Source: Candidatus Amoebophilus asiaticus 5a2
GTDB taxonomy: Bacteria; Bacteroidota; Bacteroidia; Cytophagales; Amoebophilaceae
Reading direction: 5' to 3'
Length of the DNA stretch: 64,000 bases
Assembly (NCBI RefSeq): GCF_000020565.1
Contig: NC_010830.1
Location: 1,468,001 to 1,532,000, forward strand
The notes under the pieces are model-generated. The model worked only from the letters and a program-made list of their open reading frames with translations. It was not told where the DNA came from and did not search any database. Every line of letters begins with the position of its first letter. Positions within the stretch are counted from its first letter, which is position 1. The position numbers were made by a program, and so were the translations under genes. Shown in pieces: positions 27,485-38,103 of the stretch.

Positions 27485-28872
27485 AAGCTTATAAGACAAC
27501 CTATATTTGCCAAAACTGTGGCGCGCAATATGCCAAACAACAAGGTAAATGCAATGCATGCCTAGCATGGAATACCATTGTAGAAGAAGTAACACAAAAA
27601 AAAGCGAACTTATCTAGTCCAACTTGGGAAACTTTTAGTTACCAACACTCAACAACGCCCAGCCATCCTAAAAAGCTACATGAGATTACCCACGATGCAC
27701 AAAATAAGATTATTTGTACTGATAAAGAGTTTAACCGGGTATTAGGAGGTGGTATTGTAGCAGGCTCTCTTGTGCTTATTGGTGGCGAACCAGGCATAGG
27801 CAAATCCACGCTTCTCCTTCAAATAGCACTCAACCTAGGTACTTATAAGGTACTATATGTGTCAGGAGAAGAAAGTGAAGCCCAAATAAAGATGCGGGCT
27901 AGTAGGATGAATCATACTTCTGACAATTGCTATATCCTTAATGAAATATCACTAGACAGCATCTTACAGCATGCTGTACAGTTGAGGCCAGATATTATTG
28001 TTATAGACTCTATACAAACTATATACACACAACAAATAGAATCAGCTGCAGGTAGTGTAGCACAAGTACGAGCTGCCACGGCTATCTTAATGCATTATGC
28101 AAAAACTACTAATACCTCTATCTTTCTAATAGGACATATTACTAAAGAGGGTACCTTAGCAGGTCCTAAAGTATTGGAGCATATGGTAGATACTGTATTG
28201 CAATTTGAAGGAGATAGGCACTTGACCTACCGTATAGTACGTACTATCAAAAATAGATTTGGTGCTACCTCAGAACTAGGTATCTATGAGATGCGCCATA
28301 ACGGATTGCAAGAAGTCTCTAACCCCTCTGCCCTCCTCCTCTCGCAAAGAGAAGGACATTTAAGTGGCATTGCTACAGGTGCTTTTATAGAAGGCAACCG
28401 CTCTCTCTTAGTAGAAGCACAGGCACTGGTGAGCCCTGCTACCTATGGTACTCCTCAGCGTGCTACTACAGGCTTTGATAGTAAAAGGTTAAATATGCTA
28501 CTAGCGGTACTAGAAAAACGAGCAAGATTACGTTTGGCTATACATGATGTATTCTTAAATATAGCTGGTGGTATTAAAGTAGAAGATCCAGCCCTTGATT
28601 TAGCCGTCTGCATAGCTATTATGTCTTCTTTGAAAGACATAATTATTCCTACCAATTATTGTTTTGCTGCTGAAGTGGGACTAGGAGGAGAGGTAAGGGC
28701 TGTTAACAGGATCGAACAACGTATTGCAGAAGCAAGCAGGCTAGGATTTGAGCAAATTTTTGTTGCTAACCATAACTATAAAAGTTTAAACCATAAAAAT
28801 TACACTATCAATATTAACTCAATAGAAACCATCAACGAAGTAGTCAATTATTTTATTGATTCAAGAGATTAA
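27481..28872 (+). CDS. radA: DNA repair protein RadA
   Basis: A 463-residue RecA-like ATPase that drives branch migration during recombination. It has an N-terminal four-cysteine zinc finger (CQNCGAQYAKQQGKCNAC). Walker A is GGEPGIGKSTLLLQ, Walker B is IIVIDSIQT, and the RadA motif KNRFG is at about residue 255. The C-terminal Lon-like domain has VFLNIAGGIKVEDPALDLAV. The start is TTG at 27481, the only start just before the zinc finger, overlapping recX by 4 bp. The length is normal. Confidence 0.96.
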   Translation: MKAYKTTYICQNCGAQYAKQQGKCNACLAWNTIVEEVTQKKANLSSPTWETFSYQHSTTPSHPKKLHEITHDAQNKIICTDKEFNRVLGGGIVAGSLVLIGGEPGIGKSTLLLQIALNLGTYKVLYVSGEESEAQIKMRASRMNHTSDNCYILNEISLDSILQHAVQLRPDIIVIDSIQTIYTQQIESAAGSVAQVRAATAILMHYAKTTNTSIFLIGHITKEGTLAGPKVLEHMVDTVLQFEGDRHLTYRIVRTIKNRFGATSELGIYEMRHNGLQEVSNPSALLLSQREGHLSGIATGAFIEGNRSLLVEAQALVSPATYGTPQRATTGFDSKRLNMLLAVLEKRARLRLAIHDVFLNIAGGIKVEDPALDLAVCIAIMSSLKDIIIPTNYCFAAEVGLGGEVRAVNRIEQRIAEASRLGFEQIFVANHNYKSLNHKNYTININSIETINEVVNYFIDSRD

Positions 28873-28952
28873 TGACTTATATATAAGCAATTACTACTAA
28901 ATAGCTCTTAGATAACTATTCTATCTGATAACTTCCTATTAACTTCGTATTC

Positions 28953-30254
28953 ATGGCAAATATAGTAGCAATTGTAGGTAGACCCAATGTGGGAAAATCA
29001 ACCCTTTTTAACAGACTTGTTGAAGAGCGAAAGGCCATTATGGCTAGTGAAAGCGGAACCACACGCGATAGGCATTATGGATATGCAACTTGGAATGGTA
29101 AAAACTTTACAGTAGTAGATACAGGAGGCTATGTACAAGGAAGTTCCGACATATTTGAAAAAAGTATTTGTGAACAAGCCAAAATAGCTATTGAAGAAGC
29201 GAGTGTAGTTTTATTTATGGTAGATTGCCAAGTAGGTATTACTGCTATGGACAAAGAGGTAGCGCATATTTTAAGAGCTGCCGATAAGCCCGTACTTTTA
29301 GTAGCTAATAAAGCAGACAATGTAGACACTGCTTTAATGGCGCATGAATTCCATGCCTTAGGATTAGGCAACCCCTACCCTATCTCTGCCGCTAGCGGTA
29401 CAGGGACAGGAGATTTACTAGATCAAGTAACTGTTTATTGCCAAGATACTATTGAACAAGAAACCGACATACCTAAAATAGCTATTCTAGGACGGCCTAA
29501 CGTTGGTAAATCTTCGCTTTTAAATGCATTACTAGGAGAAGAGCGTAGTATTGTTACCCCTATAGCAGGAACTACTAGAGATGCCATTGATACCACCTAC
29601 AATCTATATGGCAAAAATTTTATTCTTACTGATACAGCAGGTATTCGTAAAAAATCTAAAGTCAAAGAAGATATAGAATTTTATTCTACATTACGTGCTC
29701 TAAAGGCTTTACAAGATGCAGATGTATGCATTATTATGATAGATGCAACCCTAGGGTTAGAAGGGCAAGATGTTAACCTTATCTCATTAGCATACAAATA
29801 TAAAAAAGGCATACTGCTTTTAGTAAATAAATGGGATTTAATAAAAAAAGACAATCATACCAATGCCCAGTTTAAAAAGAATATTGAGCAAGAGCTAGGT
29901 GCTCATAGCCACATACCTATTTTATTCATATCAGCACTTCACAAACAACGGATTTTCCAAGCTATAGAAAAGGCATTAGAGGTTTATACCAATAAGACCC
30001 AAAAGATATCTACTGCTGCACTTAACCAAACAATGCTGCCAGTTATCGAGAGATATCCACCACCAGCTGTTAAAGGTAAATATATTAAGATTAAATATGT
30101 GGCACGACTACCAACGCATACACCGGTCATTGCATTTTTCTGTAATCTACCTCAGTATGTGCAACCACCATACAAAAGGTATTTAGAAAATCAGCTGAGA
30201 AAAAATTTTAACCTAGCAGGTGTGCCCGTACAATTGGTTTTTAGGAAAAAGTAG
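28953..30254 (+). CDS. der: Ribosome-assembly GTPase Der (EngA)
   Basis: A 433-residue double GTPase needed for 50S subunit maturation. Two G domains are visible. G1 carries GRPNVGKSTLFN, DTGG and NKAD, and G2 carries GRPNVGKSSLLNALLGEER, DTAGIRKKSKV and NKWD. A C-terminal KH-like domain ends the protein (KIKYVARLPTHTPVIAFFCN, then LRKNFNLAGVPVQLVFR). All motifs look functional. It lies 80 bp after radA. Confidence 0.97.
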   Translation: MANIVAIVGRPNVGKSTLFNRLVEERKAIMASESGTTRDRHYGYATWNGKNFTVVDTGGYVQGSSDIFEKSICEQAKIAIEEASVVLFMVDCQVGITAMDKEVAHILRAADKPVLLVANKADNVDTALMAHEFHALGLGNPYPISAASGTGTGDLLDQVTVYCQDTIEQETDIPKIAILGRPNVGKSSLLNALLGEERSIVTPIAGTTRDAIDTTYNLYGKNFILTDTAGIRKKSKVKEDIEFYSTLRALKALQDADVCIIMIDATLGLEGQDVNLISLAYKYKKGILLLVNKWDLIKKDNHTNAQFKKNIEQELGAHSHIPILFISALHKQRIFQAIEKALEVYTNKTQKISTAALNQTMLPVIERYPPPAVKGKYIKIKYVARLPTHTPVIAFFCNLPQYVQPPYKRYLENQLRKNFNLAGVPVQLVFRKK

Positions 30255-30261
30255 CAAATAA

Positions 30262-30286
30262 GGGGGCTGTTACAGGTATAGCCCTC
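30262..30286 (+). terminator. Possible hairpin after der
   Basis: A GGGCT/AGCCC stem with a short loop lies 8 bp past the der stop and is followed by A/T-rich sequence. It lacks a clear T-run, so termination function is tentative. Confidence 0.3.
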
Positions 30287-30444
30287 CAACCAAATAAAAT
30301 CTTTTAAAAGTTATTCAACAAACCCTTATTTTTTATTACATAAAAATTAGGACTTCACTAAACATAACATACAGAGTTTAATAAACCACAATTAATCCGT
30401 AGCTTTGTTTTTTAAGCGGTCATTATCCAAAAATTGGATTGAAT

Positions 30445-31890
30445 ATGTCTACAGAAAAACAACTATTACAACAACTTACTACTGCAGATTATCCTTATGG
30501 ATTTGAGAGTAACATAGCAGTAGAGCAAGCGCCTAAAGGGCTCAATGAAGACACCATTCATTTTATCTCTGCTAAAAAGAATGAGCCACAATGGCTTTTA
30601 GAATGGAGATTAAAAGCTTACCATCATTGGTTAACCCTAAAGGAACCTACCTGGCCCAATGTTACCTACCCTCCTATCAACTACCAAGATATTAGCTACT
30701 ATGCTGCTCCTAAAAACTCAAAAAAGTTGAATAGCTTAGACGAAGTAGACCCTGAGCTGAAAAATACTTTAGATAGATTAGGCATATCAATAGAAGAGCA
30801 AAAAAGGCTAACTGGTGTAGCCATGGACATTGTTTTTGATAGTGTTTCAGTAGCTACTACCTTCCAAGCAAAATTACATGAACTAGGTATCATCTTTTGT
30901 TCATTTACTGAAGCAGTACAAAACCATCCGGAATTAGTGCAAAAATACTTAGGCACTGTAGTTCCGCCTCAAGACAACTATTTTGCTGCACTTAATTCTG
31001 CTGTCTTTAGCGATGGCTCTTTTTGCTATATACCAAAAGGTGTCCATTGTCCTATGGAGCTATCTACTTATTTCCGTATCAATGCGGCTAACACAGGTCA
31101 GTTTGAACGGACACTCATTATAGCAGAAGAAGGCTCTTATGTAAGTTATCTAGAAGGTTGCACAGCACCCATGCGCGATGAAAACCAGCTTCATGCTGCC
31201 GTAGTAGAGATTTATGCTGCTAGTAGAGCAGAAGTAAAATATTCAACTGTACAGAACTGGTACCCAGGCGATAAAGAAGGCAAAGGAGGCATCTTTAACT
31301 TTGTAACCAAACGAGGAATTTGTGCTGGCGAAAGTTCTAAAATATCTTGGACACAAGTAGAAACAGGATCTGCTATTACCTGGAAATATCCTAGTTGCAT
31401 CTTAATGGGAGATAATTCTATTGGAGAGTTTTATTCTGTAGCAGTTACAAAAAACAAGCAACAAGCAGATACAGGCACCAAGATGATCCATATTGGAAAA
31501 AATACAAAAAGTAGAATAGTATCTAAAGGTATTTCTGCTGGGCAAAGTCAGAATAGCTATCGTGGTCTAGTAAAAATAACTAGAAATGCTACCAAAGCAC
31601 GAAACTTTTCGCAGTGCGATTCTTTGCTATTGGGCAACCAATGTGGTGCACATACCTTCCCCTATATTGATGTAAAAAATAGTACTGCTCAAGTAGAACA
31701 TGAAGCTACTACTTCTAAAATTGGAGAAGAACAGCTCTTCTATTGTAACCAACGAGGTATTGACAATGAACAAGCTGTAGCACTTATTGTAAATGGTTAT
31801 TGTAAAGAGGTATTGAATAAGTTACCTATGGAATTTGCTGTAGAAGCTCAAAAATTGTTAGAATTAACGCTAGAAGGGAGTGTGGGGTAA
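30445..31890 (+). CDS. sufB: Fe-S cluster assembly scaffold SufB
   Basis: A 481-residue SufB, which with SufC and SufD builds Fe-S clusters in the cytoplasm. The family core is clear: [75 protein letters not shown], and [25 protein letters not shown] near the C-terminus. ATG at 30445 is chosen over TTG at 30439. In most Bacteroidota sufC, sufD and sufS follow directly. Here the next gene is convergent lplA, so sufB stands alone in this window. Confidence 0.96.
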   Translation: MSTEKQLLQQLTTADYPYGFESNIAVEQAPKGLNEDTIHFISAKKNEPQWLLEWRLKAYHHWLTLKEPTWPNVTYPPINYQDISYYAAPKNSKKLNSLDEVDPELKNTLDRLGISIEEQKRLTGVAMDIVFDSVSVATTFQAKLHELGIIFCSFTEAVQNHPELVQKYLGTVVPPQDNYFAALNSAVFSDGSFCYIPKGVHCPMELSTYFRINAANTGQFERTLIIAEEGSYVSYLEGCTAPMRDENQLHAAVVEIYAASRAEVKYSTVQNWYPGDKEGKGGIFNFVTKRGICAGESSKISWTQVETGSAITWKYPSCILMGDNSIGEFYSVAVTKNKQQADTGTKMIHIGKNTKSRIVSKGISAGQSQNSYRGLVKITRNATKARNFSQCDSLLLGNQCGAHTFPYIDVKNSTAQVEHEATTSKIGEEQLFYCNQRGIDNEQAVALIVNGYCKEVLNKLPMEFAVEAQKLLELTLEGSVG

Positions 31891-31985
31891 ATTGCGCATT
31901 AACAATACATAATTGTTTATAATATGTAAGCTTTAGCTAACTGTTATGTGTCTGTAAGCAAAATTTTTAAATATGTAAATATAAT

Positions 31986-32966
31986 TTAAAACATCACTTC
32001 TATTAAATCATTCTCTGTCATCTTATGAAAATACTCATCAATTGTAAAGCTAGATAATGCATGCCGAATACTTGGTTCATAATGTGCAACACCAATAAGA
32101 GCAGCTTCAACTTCTGAAATATCCTTTTTATTGAAAAAGTCACCAAATATCTTAATCTTTTTGATAATTCCTTCTTCTACATCCAAGTTCATTTCTATAG
32201 TACCACCCTCTGCTTTAATAATTTTATTAAAATTATAGTTAGGTGAATACCCATAGTTCCATTCTTTAGTAGCATATTTTTCATCCCGAATTCTAGCAAT
32301 TTCCTGTAGATCTTGAGGAGTAAACTCATAAAGATGCGCATCTGGATAAGTAGAAATAATGTGATGCATTATTCTATTAGTAAATTCTTCTATTGATAAA
32401 GGGGCTGAAAGATGACTAGCAATGTTAGTTACTCGTTTAGGGATAGATTTTATAGCCTTGTCCTTATATTTCAAAGGATTTACTTTCAAAGCTTCTGCTA
32501 CCATATTCATATTAGAAGAAAACAGCAAAGTACCATGATGTAAAACTCTATTTCTATAAGTATGTTCTGCATTACCTGATATCTTTCTGCCATCAATTGC
32601 AATATCATTTCTTCCTTCAAAAGAAGCATTGATACCAAGACTTTGTAGGACTTCTATGATAGGCTTTGTATACCTTTGAAAATCTATTAAATAACCTTCT
32701 TTTACAGTTTGCGTAAAAGAAAAATTAATATTGCCTAAATCATGATACACGGCTCCACCTCCTGAAAGCCTTCGAACAACATGGATATTGTTTTGCTTGA
32801 CATATTCATAATTGATCTCTGACAATGTGTTTTGATGTTTACCTACAATAATGGCATTATCATTTTGCCATAACATAAAACAATCTTCTTCTATATATCT
32901 TAAGATATACTCATCTGTAGCTATATTAAAATAAGGATCCGTAGAATGATGGTGGATGCAGAGCAT
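31986..32966 (-). CDS. lplA: Lipoate-protein ligase A
   Basis: A 326-residue enzyme that activates free lipoate with ATP and attaches it to E2 subunits and GcvH. Diagnostic motifs are RRLSGGGAVYHDLGNINFSF, GRNDIAIDGRKISGNAEH and HHGTLLFSS. The C-terminal accessory domain follows (EWNYGYSPNYNFNKI, then GGTIEMNLDVEEGIIKKIKIFGDF). No lipoate synthase is in view, so scavenging from the host is plausible (inference). It is convergent with sufB. Confidence 0.93.
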   Translation of the reverse strand: MLCIHHHSTDPYFNIATDEYILRYIEEDCFMLWQNDNAIIVGKHQNTLSEINYEYVKQNNIHVVRRLSGGGAVYHDLGNINFSFTQTVKEGYLIDFQRYTKPIIEVLQSLGINASFEGRNDIAIDGRKISGNAEHTYRNRVLHHGTLLFSSNMNMVAEALKVNPLKYKDKAIKSIPKRVTNIASHLSAPLSIEEFTNRIMHHIISTYPDAHLYEFTPQDLQEIARIRDEKYATKEWNYGYSPNYNFNKIIKAEGGTIEMNLDVEEGIIKKIKIFGDFFNKKDISEVEAALIGVAHYEPSIRHALSSFTIDEYFHKMTENDLIEVMF

Positions 32967-33578
32967 ATTAAAATAATTAAGTCAATTTCTATTTTATAGT
33001 ACAAACAATGATCTTATACTGCTACAGTAAACATATAGGATAAACGTACATTTTATAAATTCTAAGAAAATGGTTACCCTACTTTGGGCTTGCTAAATAA
33101 AATACATATAAAATAAATCTTTATGTATAAACACACTCAAATTCAAACCAAGATTTAGTTATAGCATATCTATTTGGCTAGAATTGAAATCAAAGGTTCT
33201 CTTATTCCATAATCCCTTTCCCAAACGTAACCTTTATCTAGGTTACTTATCTTGCATCAATTTATAGAAAATAGGCTAACAATATCATCTTGATTTTATT
33301 ATTGTGGGTGCATAAGTTAATAAGTAGCAAGCACGTCTCTATAAGTTTTGCTAATAACTTGAATCCTTTTGTTTCTGGAAGCTAACCTCTATCCTGCTTA
33401 GCTACTACTAGCTAGTTGAGCACAATAGCCAATTCCACACTAACATCTAGCAATCTATTAGTACAAAACCTAGCAAATATATGAGCTATCTTAAGAGGCT
33501 CTAACTGTCTATCCACATAGAATAGTAATAAGGCTATAAGGCTAAGTATCTAAAAGCTTTTTGTGCTATAAAAAGGTT
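32967..33578. other. 612-bp region between lplA and IS1182
   Basis: No intact gene. The right half holds a decayed minus-strand frame, listed at 33262-33552. The left half is AT-rich and should contain the lplA promoter, with nothing else I can name. The last four bases (GGTT, 33575-33578) are the left target duplication of the IS. Confidence 0.5.
33262..33552 (-). pseudogene. Remnant of an unknown gene with two in-frame stops
   Basis: One minus-strand frame of 97 codons reads ILSLIALLLFYVDRQLEPLK, IAHIFARFCTNRLLDVSVEL and, after stops at two positions, LPETKGFKLLAKLIETCLLL and NNKIKMILLAYFL. The residue mix is protein-like, and outside the two stops the frame is clean. There is no good start. 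The family is not recognised; an old transposase or a membrane protein are both possible. Confidence 0.35.
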
Positions 33579-35012
33579 GGGGCTGTTGAAAAAGTAATTA
33601 AGAGTTTTAAATTAAGGTCACAGCCTAATTTTAGCGTATATGTTATGGCAGAATAAAAATACTAATTATAGCACGAGCCCAGTAGATGATAATCACTTAC
33701 TTTCTAAAGTCAATAAGTATATAGATCTCTCCTTTACCCATCAGTTAGTTATAGCCTCTTATAATAGCAAGCATGGGCGTCCCTCGATAGACCCAGAGAT
33801 TTTCTTTAGGATGCTTATGATTAGCTATTTTTATAACATTAACTCTGATAGAAGAGTATGTCAAGAGATACGCTACAATGTAGCTTATAGATGGTTTTGT
33901 AAGCTTGGATTAGAAGACAAGGTGCCTGATCACTCTTACTTAAGTAGAACCAGAAACAGATTTGGCGAAAAAGTATTTGAAGCGCTTTTTACTACTATAC
34001 TCAATTTATGTCGAAAGCATGGCTTGTTGGAGAGTAATAGTGTGATGACAGATAGCACATTAATCAAAGCTAATGCATCACTAAATTCTTTAACTCCTAT
34101 CGAAGCTAAAGCAGCAGCCTATGAGAAAGTAGCAAGAAAAGCTGCTATAAATAAGCTTGGGCCGCCTGCTAGTAGGAGTATAAGCAACAGCACGCATATA
34201 AGCAAAACAGATAAAGATGCAAGCTTGGCTCAAAAGGAAGGGAGCCCCAGAGAGTTAAAATATAAAGTTCACAACTCAATTGATGCATTGAGTAGAGTAA
34301 TAATTGATACAAAGGTTACAACAGGCAAGACCCATGATTCTCAAGTGTATATAGAGAGGCTAAATCACATTAGAGGAAAGTATGCTCTAACTATAAAAGA
34401 AGCTATTGCAGATAGAGCTTACGGATCAAGAGCGATCATAGAGACTTTACAGAAAGAAGGTATAGTGACCTATATACCACTCTTTAGCACTAAAAGTGGT
34501 AGGTCTGTGCAAGAAGCTTATCAAGCTGGGTTTGTCTATCAAAAACAGAAGGATCGTTTTGTATGTCCTGAAGGCCAGTATTTAAACCCTTATGGTTATA
34601 TGGCTAATGAGAGTAAGTATTATAGGTCAAAATCATCCATTTGCGCTATGTGCAAGCAAAAAGATGCTTGTATTGCTTCAGCTAAGAAAAGTAGGCCATT
34701 CACAAAATATCTTATCAGAAGCATCCATCAAGAGTTGTTTGATAAGACTCTTGAAGCTATGCAAGAACCAACATTCATTGGTAAGCTCAAAGAAAGGATG
34801 TGGAAAATAGAAGGTATTTTCGCTGAAGCTAAGCAATTACATGGGTTAGGTAAAGCTCGCTATAGGAGTTTGGAAAGAGTGCAAATACAAGCATATATGA
34901 TAGCTGTTGTACAAAATATTAAAAGAATAATTAAGCAGCTTTTTTATGTCTTTCTTCATTTCCTTAACATGCCTAATAGAATATTTTTAACATATACTTT
35001 TTCAACAGCCCC
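33579..35012 (+). mobile_element. IS1182-type element, intact copy, target duplication GGTT
   Basis: A 1434-bp element with inverted ends GGGGCTGTTGAAAAAGT and direct GGTT duplications at 33575-33578 and 35013-35016. It is nearly identical to the copy at 43210-44643 (same length; one base difference seen, in the codon near 34645). The right end lies only 26 bp before the ATG of the DUF2723 gene. Confidence 0.94.
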
Positions 35013-35028
35013 GGTTGTTTTATTTTAG
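33640..35028 (+). CDS. IS1182-type transposase
   Basis: A 462-residue transposase. The N-terminal region (PSIDPEIFFRMLMISYFYNI, then NVAYRWFCKLGLEDKVPDHS) is the DUF772-type domain of the IS1182 group. The DDE core is visible as MTDSTLIKANAS, IADRAYGSRAII and KERMWKIEGIFAEAKQLHGL. A cysteine pair CAMCKQKDAC lies between. The frame carries no stop inside the IS. The last element-encoded residues are FSTAP, and host bases supply VVLF and the TAG at 35026. No lesion is seen, so it is probably functional. Confidence 0.92.
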   Translation: MLWQNKNTNYSTSPVDDNHLLSKVNKYIDLSFTHQLVIASYNSKHGRPSIDPEIFFRMLMISYFYNINSDRRVCQEIRYNVAYRWFCKLGLEDKVPDHSYLSRTRNRFGEKVFEALFTTILNLCRKHGLLESNSVMTDSTLIKANASLNSLTPIEAKAAAYEKVARKAAINKLGPPASRSISNSTHISKTDKDASLAQKEGSPRELKYKVHNSIDALSRVIIDTKVTTGKTHDSQVYIERLNHIRGKYALTIKEAIADRAYGSRAIIETLQKEGIVTYIPLFSTKSGRSVQEAYQAGFVYQKQKDRFVCPEGQYLNPYGYMANESKYYRSKSSICAMCKQKDACIASAKKSRPFTKYLIRSIHQELFDKTLEAMQEPTFIGKLKERMWKIEGIFAEAKQLHGLGKARYRSLERVQIQAYMIAVVQNIKRIIKQLFYVFLHFLNMPNRIFLTYTFSTAPVVLF

Positions 35029-35038
35029 CAAGCATATT

Positions 35039-38032
35039 ATGAAAATATTTCGTACTATCAATTTATGGATTGGCTGGGGACTCTTTTTTCTAGCCATGCT
35101 CGTCTATACACTAACTATAGAGCCTACAGCTAGTTTCTGGGATTGCTCTGAATATATTGCTGCTGCTTATAAATTACAGGTAACGCACCCACCTGGTGCT
35201 CCCCTATTTCTTCTAATTGGCAGGATGTTCTCTTTTTTAGCTGGTAATAACACAGAGAAAGTAGCTTTTTGGATCAATATGAGTTCGGTAATAACTAGTT
35301 CGGCTACTGTAATGGTAGTATTCTGGATTATTTCTTTACTAGCTAGACGAATTATAGGTAAGACAACACAAGATTTACAACTTTATGAAGCAGCATCCAT
35401 ATGGGGTGCTGGCATAATAGGTGTGCTGTCGCTAACTTTCTGCAGTACCTTTTGGTCCAATGCTACAGAGGCTGAGACATATGCCTGCTCTACACTCTTA
35501 ATGTCCCTTACAGTATGGGCTATGTTAAATTGGGAGTATACAACACCCAGACCACGAAGCTATCAATGGCTTTTATTAGTCGCTTACTTGATAGGATTAA
35601 GTTTAGGAATACGGATGTTTAGTGTATTGACAATACCTGCTTTGTGCCTCATATTTTATTTTAAGCGAGTATCAAAAATCACTTTGCTGGGTACTACTAT
35701 AACACTTTTAATTGGTGGAATACTTTTAGCCTTTATATATACTGGCATTACCTTGAGCTTACCTACCTGTGCCATGCAGTTAGAATTACTTTGCGTTAAT
35801 CAGTTAGGTTTGCCTTTTAAAAGTGGCATCATTATACTAAGTATTACACTAATAGCTAGTTTAACTTATGGTATCATTTATACTATACAAAAGCAGCATA
35901 CCACAATACATATAGGATTGCTATGTTTAGGATTTATTTTAATAGGATACTCTTCTTATGGACTAGTGCCCATTCGTGCTCATGCCAACCCTCCTATCAA
36001 TGAAGGGCATCCAAGCGATATTATTAGTTTTATTAACTATCTCAAGAGAGAACAATATGGCCATAGACCTTTGGTATACGGACCACATTTTGCTGCCCAG
36101 GTCATAAGTGCTAAAAAAGGTGACCCTATTTATAGAAATACTGGGAAAAAATATGAGATTATTGACTATAAGCATATCCCTATTTACGATGCTGGAGCCT
36201 ATACGCTTTTGCCTAGGACTTGGAGTCAGCAAAATTCTATGCATATAACAGCTTATAGGAAGATTCTTAATCTTAAACCTTGGCAAAAACCTAGTTTGGG
36301 AGATCAGCTATATTTTCTCATAAGGCACCAGCTAGGACATTTCTATTTACGTTATTTCTTATGGAATTTTGCAGGACGTGCAAGCGACATGCAGGGTGCT
36401 TCATGGCTTACACCACTAGATGCTTTTGAGAAATTGCCGCCTAGCTTAACACAAATACCTGGAAGAAGTAATTACTTATTCCTTCCATTCCTATTAGGCC
36501 TAATAGGAATGCTTTTCCAGTATAGGCATGATAGACGTTATTTCTGGGTAATAACTATTTTATTTGTGATGCTAGGAGCAGCATTAGTAACTTTTTTAAA
36601 TCCTCCTCCTATTGAACCACGTGAAAGAGACTATATTTATGTAGGTTCATTCCTGTTTTTTACAATCTGGATAGGCCTAGGTACATTAGCTGTTGTAAAC
36701 TATTTCAGGAAACTATTTACACAATATAAAATAGCTGTTACAATAGGTATTATTAGTTGCCTAGCAGTACCTAGCATTATGGCTACGCAAGCTTGGCAAA
36801 CACATAATCGTTCTCAGCGTTACTTTTCAGTAGAAAGCGCCAAAAATTTACTAGCCTCCTGTGCCCCTAATGCTATACTCTTTACAGCAGGTGATAATGA
36901 TACTTTCCCGCTATGGTATGTACAGGAAGTAGAGGGCTTTAGAACAGATGTACGAGTAGTTATCCTTAGCTATGCTAATGCAGCCTGGTATATTAAGCAA
37001 CTCACACGCCCAGTAAACAATTCAGCACCACTACCTTTATCTCTTCCATTTGAAATTTACCAGCAATATGGGCTTAATGATATTTTACCGTATGTACCAC
37101 AACCCAATATACAAGAATTAGATATCATACAATATCTCCAACTTATCCGTGAATCACATCCAGCCTTGCAAATACAGAACATATTAAGAGAAACTACCAA
37201 TACATTACCTTGCAAGAATATGTGTTTCCATATCGATAAAACAGGAATAGCTGCTAAAGAAATTGTACCAACACAATATGAATATTTAATTCCTGAAAAA
37301 ATGAGCTGGTCTATAAAAGGTAGAGGATTAGATAAAAGAGACTTGCTTATACTAGATTTACTAGCGACTAACAACTGGGAAAGGCCTATTTACTTTAATC
37401 ATAGTTCATTACATACCTTAAATATAGACCTAAGTACCCATGTAATGGTGGAAGGCTTAACACTCCGTTTAATGCCTATACAGAACAATATAGGTCACGA
37501 GCTAGTCAATACCGAAACAATGTATAATAATATGGTGAAAAACTTTTATTGGAAAGGAATGGATAAGCCAGGAGTATATTATGATGAAAATTATAGACTA
37601 GTATTTATCCGTAACCAACGTATGAGTTTTTGTACGTTAGCTAAAGCATGTTTACATGAAGGAAAATTGCAACAAGCCAAAGAAGTACTATTATATGGCT
37701 TATCGGTAATACCTGATGAAGTGGTACCATATGATATAGCCAACGTGTATATGATACATTTGCTCTTTGAAGTAGGAGAAAATGAACATGCCTTAAATAT
37801 GATAAAAATTATAGGCAACAGAGCTGAAGAAATACTAACCTACAAAACAAGAAAAAGTAGTTTTATAGATAGAGAAGTACAGGAACAGATGGGGACATTA
37901 TATGAAATAGCTAGAAGCCTAAGAGCAATAGATTATCAAGAGTTAGCACAAGAATATGAAGACCTTTTAAACAAATACCAAATTTTACTTGATGTACCTG
38001 ATGATAATAATAATGATATAGCTAGACGCTAA
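35039..38032 (+). CDS. DUF2723 polytopic membrane protein
   Basis: A 997-residue protein. The N-terminal half has about a dozen hydrophobic segments with the DUF2723 hallmark TIEPTASFWDCSEYIAAAYKLQVTHPPGAPLF at its start, plus EAETYACSTLL, IRMFSVLTIPAL and PIEPRERDYIYVGSF. The C-terminal 450 residues are soluble and probably extracytoplasmic (FTAGDNDTFPLWYVQEVEGFRTDVRV), ending in TPR-like helices. The family is common in Bacteroidota and is thought to be related to protein O-mannosyltransferase-type enzymes (GT-C fold); no activity is shown here. ATG at 35039 is chosen because the TTG at 35015 lies at the IS boundary. The IS1182 insertion directly upstream probably separates the gene from its old promoter. 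Confidence 0.88.
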   Translation: MKIFRTINLWIGWGLFFLAMLVYTLTIEPTASFWDCSEYIAAAYKLQVTHPPGAPLFLLIGRMFSFLAGNNTEKVAFWINMSSVITSSATVMVVFWIISLLARRIIGKTTQDLQLYEAASIWGAGIIGVLSLTFCSTFWSNATEAETYACSTLLMSLTVWAMLNWEYTTPRPRSYQWLLLVAYLIGLSLGIRMFSVLTIPALCLIFYFKRVSKITLLGTTITLLIGGILLAFIYTGITLSLPTCAMQLELLCVNQLGLPFKSGIIILSITLIASLTYGIIYTIQKQHTTIHIGLLCLGFILIGYSSYGLVPIRAHANPPINEGHPSDIISFINYLKREQYGHRPLVYGPHFAAQVISAKKGDPIYRNTGKKYEIIDYKHIPIYDAGAYTLLPRTWSQQNSMHITAYRKILNLKPWQKPSLGDQLYFLIRHQLGHFYLRYFLWNFAGRASDMQGASWLTPLDAFEKLPPSLTQIPGRSNYLFLPFLLGLIGMLFQYRHDRRYFWVITILFVMLGAALVTFLNPPPIEPRERDYIYVGSFLFFTIWIGLGTLAVVNYFRKLFTQYKIAVTIGIISCLAVPSIMATQAWQTHNRSQRYFSVESAKNLLASCAPNAILFTAGDNDTFPLWYVQEVEGFRTDVRVVILSYANAAWYIKQLTRPVNNSAPLPLSLPFEIYQQYGLNDILPYVPQPNIQELDIIQYLQLIRESHPALQIQNILRETTNTLPCKNMCFHIDKTGIAAKEIVPTQYEYLIPEKMSWSIKGRGLDKRDLLILDLLATNNWERPIYFNHSSLHTLNIDLSTHVMVEGLTLRLMPIQNNIGHELVNTETMYNNMVKNFYWKGMDKPGVYYDENYRLVFIRNQRMSFCTLAKACLHEGKLQQAKEVLLYGLSVIPDEVVPYDIANVYMIHLLFEVGENEHALNMIKIIGNRAEEILTYKTRKSSFIDREVQEQMGTLYEIARSLRAIDYQELAQEYEDLLNKYQILLDVPDDNNNDIARR

Positions 38033-38103
38033 GCCTTGAGTTATTGCTTAGATCACGTTAAATTTAGGTACTGTTAATTTTTATTTATATATAATAATAG
38101 CTT

